From NCBI GenBank assembly GCA_947624155.1, contig CANQJB010000005.1, forward strand, positions 1-54,320: a stretch of 54,320 bases of DNA, written 5' to 3'. The notes beneath the pieces are model-generated. The model was not told the origin of the DNA and did not search any database. It was given only the letters and a program-made list of their open reading frames with translations. A program made the translations under genes and the position numbers. Origin of the DNA: an uncultured Clostridia bacterium (GTDB lineage: Bacteria; Bacillota; Clostridia; Oscillospirales; Ruminococcaceae). Shown one piece after another: positions 9,235 to 20,700 of this stretch (positions within the stretch are counted from its first letter, which is position 1; each line of letters opens with the position of its first letter).

Positions 9235-12021
9235 ATGCCACAGGATTATAACAAGACCCTGAATCTCCCCGAGACCGAGTATCCGATGAGAGGCAATCTG
9301 CCGACCAAGGAGCCCGCAATGGTCAAGGATTGGGACGAAAGCGGTCTTTATGAGAAAATCTTGAGGAAAAACGAGGGCAAACCGACATATATTCTCCACG
9401 ACGGCCCTCCTTACGCCAACGGCGACATTCATCTCGGAACCGCTCTCAACAAGGTTCTGAAAGACATAATTATCAAGCAAAAGAACATGAGCGGCTATCT
9501 TGCGCCCTATGTTCCCGGGTGGGACACCCACGGACTCCCGATTGAGCTCAAAGCGATGAAGTCGATCGGGGTTGAAAACGGCGCGATTCCTCCTCTGGAG
9601 CTTAGAAAGCACTGCCGCGAGTTCGCGATGAGCTATGTTGACAATCAGCGCGACCAGTTCATGCGCCTCGGCGTTCTCGGAGATTTCAAAGATCCTTACC
9701 TCACTCTGAAGCCCGAATTTGAGGCCAGACAGATCGAGGTATTCGGCGAAATGGCAAAGAAGGGATTCATTTATAGAGGATTGAAGCCGGTTTACTGGTG
9801 TCCTGACTGCCAGACCGCTCTTGCCGAGGCCGAAATCGAGTATCAGGACGACCCCTGCTACTCGGTCTATGTTAAGTTCAAGGTCGCCGACGACAGGGGA
9901 GTTCTCTCTAATCTCGGCATCGACCTCAACAAAACATACTTCGTTATCTGGACGACAACTACCTGGACTCTTCCGGGCAACCTCGCGATCTGCCTCGGCC
10001 CCGATTATGAATACACAGTCGTTCAAGCTAACGGCGAGAACTATATCATGGCGCGCGAGCTGATCGAGCCGACAATGAAGGCAGCAGGAATCAGCGAATA
10101 CACGACCGTCGGTTCATTCACCGGCAAGGAACTCGAATACTGCACCGCTCAGCATCCGTTTATGCCGAGAACATCGCTCGTAATCGTCGGAGATCATGTC
10201 ACTCTCGACAGCGGCACCGGCTGCGTACACACCGCTCCGGGCTACGGCGTCGACGACTTCGAGATCGGCAGCAAATACAATGTCGGAATTGTCGTCGGAG
10301 TTGACGGCAAGGGCGTTCTGACCGAAGAATCGGGAATGTTCGCCGGACTTAAAACCGACGACGCTAATAAAGTCATCGCAAAGCACATGGCCGAGACCGG
10401 CGCGCTCTTCGCAACCGAAAAGATCACCCACCAATATCCTCACTGCTGGCGCTGCAAGTCTCCGATCCTGTTCAGAGCTACCGAACAGTGGTTCTGCTCG
10501 GTCGACAGCATCAAAGAAGAAGCCGTTAAGGCAATCGAGAGCGTCGAGTGGATTCCCGCCTGGGGCGAGGAGAGAATAAAGGGAATGGTCCGAGACCGCT
10601 CCGACTGGTGCATTTCCCGCCAGAGAACTTGGGGCGTTCCGATCCCGATAGTTTACTGCAAAAACTGCCATAAGCCGATCATCAACGACGAAACGATCAA
10701 GGCGATTGCTGATGCTTTCCGCAAGGAGGGCTCCGACGCCTGGTGGGTTCACGATGTCGCTGAACTGATACCCGGGCTGAAATGCGAGTGCGGCTGCACC
10801 GAATTTGAAAAGGAATCGGATATTCTTGACGTCTGGTTCGACTCGGGCGTAACACATACCGCCGTTCTCGACCAGCGCGAGGGACTTCATTCTCCCGCCG
10901 ACCTCTATCTCGAGGGCGCCGATCAGTACAGAGGCTGGTTCCAGAGCTCGCTGCTGACTTCTGTCGCTTTTAAGGGTCAGGCTCCCTATAAGGCTGTCTG
11001 CACCCACGGCTGGGTCGTCGACGGCCAGGGCAAGACGATGCACAAATCTCTCGGAAACGGAATCGAACCGAAAGAGATCTATGACAAATACGGAGCCGAT
11101 ATTCTGAGGCTCTGGGTCGCTTCGAGCGACTACCATTCCGATATCCGCATTTCAAAGGATATTCTTGCTCAGCTTTCCGAGGCATATAAAAAGGTTCGCA
11201 ACACCGCGAGATATATCCTCGGCAATATCAGCAATCAGGGCGCATTTGATTTCGACACCGACGCCGTTCCGCTCGACAGACTGACCGAGCTCGACAGGTG
11301 GGCGATAATGCGGCTTGACCAGCTCATCGCCAAGACTTCGGAGGCGTATGACGCATTCGATTTCCACATAGTTTTCAAGTCTATTCACAACTTCTGCGTC
11401 GTCGATATGTCTAACTTCTACCTCGATGTAATCAAGGACCGTCTCTATTGCGAAGCGCCCAAAAGCGAGCTTCGCAGAAGCGCTCAGACCGCGATGTATA
11501 TTATCCTTTCGGCACTCGCGAGACTTATTGCACCGATCATTCCGTTTACCGCCGACGAAATCTGGAAGTATATTCCTCACCGCAAGGGCGATAACACCGA
11601 ATCGGTCTTCCTGAACGATATGCCGACCGCTTCTGGGCTTGAATACGATGAAAAATTCTGCCTGAAATGGGATCTGATCGTTAATCTGCGCGACGACGTT
11701 AAAAAGGCTCTTGAGGTTGAGCGCGCCGAAAAAGTAATCGGCTCGTCGCTTGACGCGGCGGTAAAGATCACCGTCGGAGCCGACGATTACTATTCAAGGC
11801 TTACCGACGGCGATGTCGAACGCGCCGAGAAGGAGCTAAAAGACATCTTTATCGTTTCAAAGGTCGATATCTGCAAGGCGGACGATAACAGCGACCTTGC
11901 AATCGAAGTCAGACGCGCCGAGGGTAAAAAGTGCGAGCGCTGCTGGACCTATTCCGAAACGGTCGGCGAATCCGCAGAGCACCCGACCCTTTGCCGCAGA
12001 TGCGCTCACGTCGTTGAATAA
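9235..12021 (+). CDS. ileS: Isoleucyl-tRNA synthetase
   Basis: IleRS charges tRNA-Ile and edits valine. The 928-residue protein has the HIGH-type motif as HLGT within GDIHLGTALNK, the CP1 editing domain (WTTTTWTLPGNLA and GTGCVHTAPGYG), the KMSKS-type motif as MHKSLGN, and a C-terminal zinc finger CERCW...CRRC. I chose ATG 9235, behind GGAGCAACC, over an upstream in-frame ATG at 9133 that lies inside divIVA and lacks family similarity. No T-box leader fits in the 25-base gap, so the gene probably depends on the divIVA transcript. Confidence 0.97.
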   Translation: MPQDYNKTLNLPETEYPMRGNLPTKEPAMVKDWDESGLYEKILRKNEGKPTYILHDGPPYANGDIHLGTALNKVLKDIIIKQKNMSGYLAPYVPGWDTHGLPIELKAMKSIGVENGAIPPLELRKHCREFAMSYVDNQRDQFMRLGVLGDFKDPYLTLKPEFEARQIEVFGEMAKKGFIYRGLKPVYWCPDCQTALAEAEIEYQDDPCYSVYVKFKVADDRGVLSNLGIDLNKTYFVIWTTTTWTLPGNLAICLGPDYEYTVVQANGENYIMARELIEPTMKAAGISEYTTVGSFTGKELEYCTAQHPFMPRTSLVIVGDHVTLDSGTGCVHTAPGYGVDDFEIGSKYNVGIVVGVDGKGVLTEESGMFAGLKTDDANKVIAKHMAETGALFATEKITHQYPHCWRCKSPILFRATEQWFCSVDSIKEEAVKAIESVEWIPAWGEERIKGMVRDRSDWCISRQRTWGVPIPIVYCKNCHKPIINDETIKAIADAFRKEGSDAWWVHDVAELIPGLKCECGCTEFEKESDILDVWFDSGVTHTAVLDQREGLHSPADLYLEGADQYRGWFQSSLLTSVAFKGQAPYKAVCTHGWVVDGQGKTMHKSLGNGIEPKEIYDKYGADILRLWVASSDYHSDIRISKDILAQLSEAYKKVRNTARYILGNISNQGAFDFDTDAVPLDRLTELDRWAIMRLDQLIAKTSEAYDAFDFHIVFKSIHNFCVVDMSNFYLDVIKDRLYCEAPKSELRRSAQTAMYIILSALARLIAPIIPFTADEIWKYIPHRKGDNTESVFLNDMPTASGLEYDEKFCLKWDLIVNLRDDVKKALEVERAEKVIGSSLDAAVKITVGADDYYSRLTDGDVERAEKELKDIFIVSKVDICKADDNSDLAIEVRRAEGKKCERCWTYSETVGESAEHPTLCRRCAHVVE

Positions 12022-12030
12022 AAATATCAG

Positions 12031-12055
12031 GGTTGCCGCGTTTTTCGCGGCAGCC
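12031..12055 (+). other. Intercistronic hairpin between ileS and lspA
   Basis: GGTTGCCGCG at 12031-12040 pairs with CGCGGCAGCC at 12046-12055 (one G-U pair, TTTTT loop). No T-run follows, so it is not a typical terminator; it could be a processing or stability element in the mRNA. Confidence 0.5.
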
Positions 12056-12076
12056 TGCGTGTAAGGATTGAGAATT

Positions 12077-12646
12077 TTGTTGATTCTGTCAATTGTTCTT
12101 ATTGCAGCGCTGGTCGCCGAGGATCAGCTTATCAAGCTCTATGTCATACAAAACTTTGAGGAGTGCCGCGGCGCGATCAGAAGTTACTATACCTTCAAAA
12201 TCGGCGATTTTAAGGTGTTCAGTCTGACGCATATCCGCAACGATGGCGCCGGTTGGAGTATTCTCGGCGGGCAGACGGTGTTCCTCGCTGTAACGACCGC
12301 TGTGATAATAATTGCAATTCTCGCCTATATGATAATCAGGCGCCGGAATGTCACAAAACCCGAATGGATCTCACTAAGCCTGATCGTTGCGGGAGGTCTC
12401 GGAAACCTGATCGACAGGTGCAGAATGCTGATTGAGGGAACCGACGCATTCAGCGGAGTTGTCGACTATATCAAGCTTGATTTTATAAACTATCCCGTGT
12501 TCAACTTTGCGGACTGCTGCGTTGTCGTCGGAGCGATTCTATTCTGCATCGTTATCCTTTTCGGCGAATCAAAGAGCAAAAAGGCAAAAAAAGCAGAGAA
12601 AGCTGACGAAGCTCCGACTGAGGAAGCCGATAATGAACAGATATAG
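12077..12646 (+). CDS. lspA: Lipoprotein signal peptidase LspA
   Basis: LspA removes signal peptides from diacylglyceryl-prolipoproteins. The 189-residue protein has four membrane segments, the NDGAGWSIL motif, and the two catalytic aspartates in NLIDR and in FNFAD. I chose TTG 12077, nine bases after AAGGA; a TTG at 12068 touches that ribosome site and is less likely. The C-terminus has a Lys/Glu-rich tail of about 25 residues beyond the last membrane segment. The 3' end overlaps rluD by 14 bases. Confidence 0.94.
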   Translation: MLILSIVLIAALVAEDQLIKLYVIQNFEECRGAIRSYYTFKIGDFKVFSLTHIRNDGAGWSILGGQTVFLAVTTAVIIIAILAYMIIRRRNVTKPEWISLSLIVAGGLGNLIDRCRMLIEGTDAFSGVVDYIKLDFINYPVFNFADCCVVVGAILFCIVILFGESKSKKAKKAEKADEAPTEEADNEQI

Positions 12647-13541
12647 CTTCACGGCCGAAGCCTCTGACGCGGGAAGCAGAATTGACAAATGGCTCACCGA
12701 ACAGACCGAGGTCGACCTGACGCGCACCGCTGTCGCAAGGCTTATTGCCGAAAATGCCGTCAAGGTAAACGGCTTGACAGTTGCCAAAAGTAAGATTTTA
12801 AGTGTTGGCGACGAGGTTATGATTGAAATTCCCGACCCTGTTGAGCTTGAAATAGTTCCGCAGGACATTCCGATCGAAGTCGTCTACGAAGACAGCGACC
12901 TCGCGGTTGTCAACAAGCCGCAGGGAATGGTCGTTCACCCCGCGCCGGGCAATTCGGACGGAACGCTTGTGAATGCGCTTTTATACCGCTTCAAAGGCGA
13001 GCTCAGCGGGATCAACGGAGTTATCAGGCCCGGCATCGTCCACAGAATCGACAAGAACACAAGCGGGCTTTTAGTTGTTGCTAAAAACGATTTTGCTCAT
13101 CTTCAGCTTGCCGAGCTTATAAAGGCGCATGACTTTACACGCGAATATGAAGCTATCTGCGTCGGGCATTTCAAAGAACCTTCCGGCATTATTGACGCGC
13201 CTATCGGCAGAGGCCGAAACGACAGAAAAAGAATGTGCGTCACCGAACACTGTTCAAAGGAAGCTGTTACCCACTATGAAACGCTTGAAGAGCTCAGGGG
13301 ACATTCATATATGAGATTCAGGCTTGAAACCGGCCGGACTCATCAAATCAGGGTACACTGCGCATATATGGGTCACCCGATACTCGGCGATGGTGTCTAC
13401 GGAAAGCCTTATAAAGGCTGTAAAGGTCAGACGCTTCACGCGAAAAAGCTCGGCTTCCGCCACCCGCGGACAGGGGAGTACCTTGAATTTGATTCTCCTC
13501 TCCCCGAATATTTCAAAAAATTACTTACATCACTGAGGTAA
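12633..13541 (+). CDS. rluD: 23S rRNA pseudouridine synthase, RluD type
   Basis: The enzyme isomerises uridines in large-subunit rRNA. Residues about 10-75 form an S4 domain (DAGSRIDKWL; AVKVNG). The catalytic domain has the signature HRIDKNTSGLLVVAK with the catalytic Asp, and GRTHQIRVH further on. ATG 12633 gives the standard N-terminus; upstream in-frame codons lie inside lspA. It is the RluD/RluA type, and the gene order lspA-rluD is standard in Firmicutes. Exact target uridines cannot be read from sequence. Confidence 0.93.
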   Translation: MNRYSFTAEASDAGSRIDKWLTEQTEVDLTRTAVARLIAENAVKVNGLTVAKSKILSVGDEVMIEIPDPVELEIVPQDIPIEVVYEDSDLAVVNKPQGMVVHPAPGNSDGTLVNALLYRFKGELSGINGVIRPGIVHRIDKNTSGLLVVAKNDFAHLQLAELIKAHDFTREYEAICVGHFKEPSGIIDAPIGRGRNDRKRMCVTEHCSKEAVTHYETLEELRGHSYMRFRLETGRTHQIRVHCAYMGHPILGDGVYGKPYKGCKGQTLHAKKLGFRHPRTGEYLEFDSPLPEYFKKLLTSLR

Positions 13542-13543
13542 AA

Positions 13544-14350
13544 ATGGATTTTTCAAAGACGGTTTTTGTATCGGATTTAGACGGAACGCTTTTGACATCT
13601 CAAAAAACTTTGAACCCTATTGACGCCGCGGCTCTTAGGGATTTCACCAAAAACGGCGGAAAATTTGTCGCCGCGACAGGCCGCCCGTTTCACACCTTCA
13701 CCGACTTTCTCTCCGAAAATATCACCGAACAGCCGGCGATTTTATGCAACGGCGGAGTGATATACGACCCGTGTGAAGGCAAGGTTCTTTACGAGATCGA
13801 CCTGCCACAGTCAGTCAAGGATATATTTTATGACATCATAAAAAATTTCCCGAGCGTCGCTCCGGAGATTTATACCTTCTCAAATCGCTATTATTTTCAC
13901 CTCAACACCGTTGAAAAATGGCACCAGAGTATCCTGAAAATCAGCTTTAAAAAGGTTGATTCCCCCGACGTAATCTTTGAACCGTGGAATAAAATGCTCT
14001 TTGCCGACGAGATCGAGGTTATAAACGGTTTGATGGAATATGTCAAGAGGTTTGAGGGAATGGGCGTCAGGTTTGTCAGATCATTTCCGAAGTTCCTTGA
14101 AGTCCTGCCGGAGGGAGTATCTAAGGGCAGCGCTCTTCAGAAGCTGATAGAGATCAAGGGTTGGAAAGACCTTAAAATCGCTGCGGCGGGGGACTATGAC
14201 AACGACATCGAGATGCTCAGATTTTCAGATATAAGCTTCTGTCCCGCAGATTCACAGGACTGCGTTAAAGAAGCGGCTGATTTTGTTCTCAAAGGCACCT
14301 GCGACAGCGGAGCGGTCGCCGAGGCGCTTGAGATATTAAAAAATCTGTAA
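13544..14350 (+). CDS. Cof-type HAD-superfamily phosphatase
   Basis: The 268-residue protein has HAD motif I (SDLDGTLL, residues about 10-17), motif II (ATGRPF), a C2-type cap in the middle, the motif III lysine (GVSKGSAL) and motif IV (AAAGDYDNDIEML). Cof-type HADs dephosphorylate sugar phosphates or flavin and nucleotide intermediates; the substrate is not predictable. It starts 2 bases after the rluD stop, so it is likely co-transcribed. The next gene begins 70 bases downstream. Confidence 0.88.
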   Translation: MDFSKTVFVSDLDGTLLTSQKTLNPIDAAALRDFTKNGGKFVAATGRPFHTFTDFLSENITEQPAILCNGGVIYDPCEGKVLYEIDLPQSVKDIFYDIIKNFPSVAPEIYTFSNRYYFHLNTVEKWHQSILKISFKKVDSPDVIFEPWNKMLFADEIEVINGLMEYVKRFEGMGVRFVRSFPKFLEVLPEGVSKGSALQKLIEIKGWKDLKIAAAGDYDNDIEMLRFSDISFCPADSQDCVKEAADFVLKGTCDSGAVAEALEILKNL

Positions 14351-14420
14351 ATAAACGCCCGTGCGGTTAATGGTCAGTTCCGCGCGGCGCGTCATATATC
14401 AAAAAACGGAGGTATTTATT

Positions 14421-15263
14421 ATGGACGAATTACTGAAAAAGCAGCTGCAGATCACTGCCTGCAAGGTCAGAATGGGCATAATTGAGGGCGTTTACAACGC
14501 CAAAAGCGGCCATCCCGGCGGCTCTCTTTCTATTGCCGACACTCTGACCTATCTTTACTTTGCAAAATTGAATGTCTACCCGAACGATCCCAAGTATGCT
14601 GAAAGAGACCGTTTTGTTCTTTCAAAGGGTCACACCGCTCCCGCGCTTTATTCCGTTCTTGCACACCGCGGATTCTTCCCCGTCGAAGAGCTTAAAACTC
14701 TCCGCCACATCGGCGCGCGCCTTCAGGGCCACCCCGATATGAAGCACATTCCCGGCGTCGATATGTCCACCGGCTCTTTGGGACAGGGCATTTCCGCAGC
14801 CTGCGGCATGGCTCTTTCCGCCAAGCTCACAAGCGAGACATATAAGGTCTACGCGATTCTCGGCGACGGCGAGATCGAAGAGGGCCAGGTTTGGGAGGCT
14901 GCGATGTTCGCGGCACACAACAAGCTTGACAACCTTGTCGCCGTAGTCGACAATAACGGTCTTCAGATCGACGGCAAGATCAGCGACGTCTGCTCGCCTT
15001 ATCCTATCGACGAGAAGTTCAAGGCCTTCGGCTGGCACGTTATCACTATGGACGCGCACGACTTCGATTCGATCGAAAAGGCGTTCAACGAGGCGGAAAC
15101 TGTCGTAAATCAGCCGGTTGTTATCATTCAGACAAGTGTCAAGGGCAAGGGCGTTTCCTTTATGGAAAACCAGGTTTCCTGGCACGGCACCGCCCCGAAC
15201 AAGGAGCAGTATGAACAGGCGATGAGCGAGCTCACCGCTCAGTTAAAGGAATTGGAGGGATAA
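14421..15263 (+). CDS. Transketolase, N-terminal subunit
   Basis: This is the thiamine-diphosphate half of a split transketolase of the non-oxidative pentose phosphate pathway. The 280-residue protein shows SGHPGGSLS, the ThDP-binding GDGEIEEGQVWE and VDNNGLQIDG. ATG 14421 follows CGGAGG; an in-frame ATG at 14361 would add unrelated residues and is rejected. The partner subunit starts 3 bases after the stop. Split transketolases are normal in clostridia and archaea. Confidence 0.95.
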   Translation: MDELLKKQLQITACKVRMGIIEGVYNAKSGHPGGSLSIADTLTYLYFAKLNVYPNDPKYAERDRFVLSKGHTAPALYSVLAHRGFFPVEELKTLRHIGARLQGHPDMKHIPGVDMSTGSLGQGISAACGMALSAKLTSETYKVYAILGDGEIEEGQVWEAAMFAAHNKLDNLVAVVDNNGLQIDGKISDVCSPYPIDEKFKAFGWHVITMDAHDFDSIEKAFNEAETVVNQPVVIIQTSVKGKGVSFMENQVSWHGTAPNKEQYEQAMSELTAQLKELEG

Positions 15264-15266
15264 TAA

Positions 15267-16211
15267 ATGGCAGAGTTAGTTAAAAAGGCAACACGCGAAA
15301 GCTACGGCGAAGCGCTTGCTGAGCTCGGCGATAAGTATGAAAACCTTTATGTTCTCGACGCCGACCTTGCCGGTGCCACCAAGACCGGTATATTCAAGAA
15401 AAAGTTCCCGGACAGACATATCGACTGCGGAATCGCCGAGGCAAATATGATGGGCGTTGCCGCCGGTCTCGCAACCACAGGAAAGATCCCGTTTGCATCT
15501 AGCTTTGCGATGTTCGCTTCGGGAAGAGCTTTTGAGATTGTCCGCAACTCGATCGGCTATCCTCATCTCAATGTCAAGATCGGAGCTACCCACGCCGGTA
15601 TTTCTGTCGGCGAGGACGGCGCTTCCCACCAGTGCAACGAGGATATCGCTCTGATGAGAACTATCCCCGGTATGACAGTTATCAACCCCGCCGACGATGT
15701 CGAGGCGAGAGCCGCCGTTGAGGCCGCGATTTTACACGACGGCCCTGTCTATATCCGCTTCGGAAGACTCGCCGTTCCCGTATTCCACGACAAGGATACC
15801 TATAAATTCGAGATCGGCAAGGGCGAGCAGCTCACCGACGGAAACGACGTTGCGATCATCGCGACCGGCCTTATGGTTTATGAGGCGATCAAAGCCGCCG
15901 AAGAGCTCAAGGCCGACGGCATCAGCGCCAGAGTAATAAATATCCACACCATCAAGCCTCTTGACACCGAGCTCGTCGTCAAGGCGGCGAAGGAAACCGG
16001 CCTTATCGTCACCGCCGAGGAGCACAGCGTTATCGGCGGCCTCGGCTCCGCTGTCTGCGACGCCGTTTGCGCGGAATGCCCGACAAAGGTTGTCAAGATC
16101 GGTGTCAACGATGTCTTCGGCCATTCCGGCCCCGCTGTTGACCTGCTCAAGGAATTCGGCCTTTGCAGCGAAAACATCGTCAAAACGGTCAAGGAAAACC
16201 TGGCCAAATAA
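15267..16211 (+). CDS. Transketolase, C-terminal subunit
   Basis: The 314-residue protein carries the pyrimidine-binding domain (GIAEANMMGVAAGLA, FASFASGRAFE-type region, SVGEDGASHQ) and the C-terminal transketolase domain (VYIRFGR, then DGNDVAIIATGLM and EEHSVIGGLGSAV). It forms the second half of the split enzyme with the gene directly upstream, separated by 3 bases. Its resemblance to the second half of DXP synthase is a general family feature; the pairing with the ThDP subunit supports transketolase. Confidence 0.94.
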   Translation: MAELVKKATRESYGEALAELGDKYENLYVLDADLAGATKTGIFKKKFPDRHIDCGIAEANMMGVAAGLATTGKIPFASSFAMFASGRAFEIVRNSIGYPHLNVKIGATHAGISVGEDGASHQCNEDIALMRTIPGMTVINPADDVEARAAVEAAILHDGPVYIRFGRLAVPVFHDKDTYKFEIGKGEQLTDGNDVAIIATGLMVYEAIKAAEELKADGISARVINIHTIKPLDTELVVKAAKETGLIVTAEEHSVIGGLGSAVCDAVCAECPTKVVKIGVNDVFGHSGPAVDLLKEFGLCSENIVKTVKENLAK

Positions 16212-16230
16212 TTAAAATCCGATTCACTTT

Positions 16231-16263
16231 TCCGCCCTGATGAATATATTATATCAGGGCGGA
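16231..16263 (+). promoter_or_regulatory. Hairpin next to the yunB ribosome site
   Basis: TCCGCCCTGAT (16231-16241) pairs perfectly with ATCAGGGCGGA (16253-16263) around an AT-rich 11-base loop. The last three bases of the stem are the first of the GGAAGGTGAT ribosome site of yunB. No T-run follows, so termination is uncertain; it might end the transketolase mRNA or modulate yunB translation. Confidence 0.5.
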
Positions 16264-16273
16264 AGGTGATAGA

Positions 16274-18941
<2,668 letters not shown>

Positions 18942-18943
18942 AT

Positions 18944-19213
18944 ATGGATATTGACATCAGACATATCGCAAAGCTCTCGCGGCTTAAAATCGAAGACAGC
19001 GAGCTCGCTGGATATGAAAAGGAAATGTCGGATATAATCGCGATGGTCGAGGCTATGCCCGACATATCGGATGAACTGACCGTTGACCCCGAGAATGCGA
19101 TGAAGCTTCGACCTGATATTATCGGAGAAACTAAGATCACGCGCGACGAGATTCTTAAAAACGCGCCAAAGATCGTTGCAGGCTGCGTTGTTGTGCCGAA
19201 AACGGTTGACTGA
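18944..19213 (+). CDS. gatC: Asp/Glu-tRNA amidotransferase subunit GatC
   Basis: GatC is the small bridging subunit of GatCAB, which turns Glu-tRNA-Gln and Asp-tRNA-Asn into the correct amides. The 89-residue product matches family size and the pattern HIAKLSRLKIEDSEL at the N-terminus and a conserved LRPDI near the end. It directly precedes gatA and gatB, and follows ligA by 2 bases. Confidence 0.94.
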   Translation: MDIDIRHIAKLSRLKIEDSELAGYEKEMSDIIAMVEAMPDISDELTVDPENAMKLRPDIIGETKITRDEILKNAPKIVAGCVVVPKTVD

Positions 19214-19228
19214 GAGGGGAGTGACGAT

Positions 19229-20686
19229 ATGAAGCTTTATGAATACAGCGCCTGTGAGCTTTCCGAAATGCTCAGGGCGAAAAAAATCTCCTCGCGGGAG
19301 CTTACCGAATCGGTCTTAGACCGTGCGGGCGAGGTCGATAAAAAAGTCAACGCCTATCTCAGAACCGACCGCGAAATGTCGCTCAGAATGGCCGACAGGG
19401 CAGATAAGCTGATCGCCTCGGGTGAAGCAAAATCCCGCCTTGCAGGAATACCGGTCGGGATCAAGGACAATATTTCGACAAAGGGAATTGCGACGACCTG
19501 CGCGTCAAGAATGCTTGAAAACTACGTTCCGGTCTTCAACGCGACGGTTATCGAAAAGCTTGAAAGCGCCGGCTGCGTTATTTCGGGCAAGCTGAATCTC
19601 GACGAGTTTGCGATGGGCTCCTCGACCGAAAATTCTTACTTTGTGACCACTAAAAACCCCTATGACCTGAGCTGCGTTCCCGGAGGCTCCTCCGGAGGCT
19701 CAGCGGCTGCCGTTGCCTGCGGCGAGGCGGTTGTCGCTCTCGGCTCTGATACCGGCGGCTCGATTCGCCAGCCTGCATCGCTCTGCGGTGTGGTCGGTCT
19801 GAAGCCTACTTATGGCAGCGTTTCAAGATACGGCCTTGTCGCCTTCGCGTCTTCGCTTGACCAGATCGGCCCGTTCGGGTGCACCGTTAAGGACGTCGCG
19901 CTCTTGCAGGACGAGATTCAGGGCCACGACAAGATGGACGCCACCAGCGCCGACAGGAAATATGCTTCGCTTCTCGACAACCTTAACGACAACATATCCG
20001 GCCTTAAAATCGGAATACCCTCCGAGTATTTCGGTGAAGGAATCAAGCCGGAAGTTGCAGACGCAGTTATGAAAAGTGTCAAGGAATTAGAAAAGCGCGG
20101 GGCGAAGGTTGTCCCGGTTTCTCTGCCCTCGACCGGCTATGCTCTTTCGGCATACTACATCATCGCCTGCGCCGAGGCTTCTTCCAACCTCGCGAGATTT
20201 GACGGCGTTAAATACGGCTACCATGCCCAAAACTGCGACGGCCTGATAGATATGTACGAAAAGACCCGCAGCGAGGGCTTCGGCCGCGAGGTAAAGCGCA
20301 GGATAATGCTTGGAACATTTGTTCTCAGCTCCGGCTATTTCGACGCATATTACAAAAAGGCCAAGCTGCTCCAAAAGAGGATTCAGCAGGAATTTGCCGA
20401 TGCCTTTAATTCGGTCGACGCGATCATCACCCCGACATCGCCGTCAGAGGCGTTTAAGATCGGCGAAAGAACCTCCGATCCGCTCGCCATGTATGCCGCG
20501 GATATTTGCACTGTGACCGTCAATATTGCCGGTCTTCCGGGCGTCAGCGTTCCCTGCGGCTATTCCGAAATCGGTTTGCCCTACGGTATGCAGATAATCG
20601 GCCGCAAGTTCGACGAGCAGACAATACTCAATCTCGCCTATGCGCACGAAAACGCTTTCGGCGGATTCAGAAGACCTGAGCTTTAA
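19229..20686 (+). CDS. gatA: Asp/Glu-tRNA amidotransferase subunit GatA
   Basis: GatA is the glutamine amidase that supplies ammonia to GatB. The 485-residue protein carries the amidase-signature triad: Lys in GIKDNIS, and the two serines within [12 protein letters not shown] and [12 protein letters not shown]. Length and start ([15 protein letters not shown]) are typical; GAGGGGAGTGA precedes the ATG. It lies between gatC and gatB in the standard order. Confidence 0.97.
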   Translation: MKLYEYSACELSEMLRAKKISSRELTESVLDRAGEVDKKVNAYLRTDREMSLRMADRADKLIASGEAKSRLAGIPVGIKDNISTKGIATTCASRMLENYVPVFNATVIEKLESAGCVISGKLNLDEFAMGSSTENSYFVTTKNPYDLSCVPGGSSGGSAAAVACGEAVVALGSDTGGSIRQPASLCGVVGLKPTYGSVSRYGLVAFASSLDQIGPFGCTVKDVALLQDEIQGHDKMDATSADRKYASLLDNLNDNISGLKIGIPSEYFGEGIKPEVADAVMKSVKELEKRGAKVVPVSLPSTGYALSAYYIIACAEASSNLARFDGVKYGYHAQNCDGLIDMYEKTRSEGFGREVKRRIMLGTFVLSSGYFDAYYKKAKLLQKRIQQEFADAFNSVDAIITPTSPSEAFKIGERTSDPLAMYAADICTVTVNIAGLPGVSVPCGYSEIGLPYGMQIIGRKFDEQTILNLAYAHENAFGGFRRPEL

Positions 20687-20700
20687 AGGAGGGGAAGACA

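Noticed and set aside
10114..11136. Long minus-strand frame of 340 codons inside ileS
   Set aside because: It is an antisense shadow of a real gene; the composition is that of the opposite strand and no motif is present.
12507..12632. In-frame extension of rluD into lspA
   Set aside because: The extra residues are the lspA sequence in another frame; ATG 12633 gives the standard N-terminus.
14361..14420. In-frame extension of the transketolase N subunit
   Set aside because: No ribosome site and no family residues; ATG 14421 follows CGGAGG. A GC-rich imperfect stem in this gap (about 14357-14394) has no T-run and was not called.
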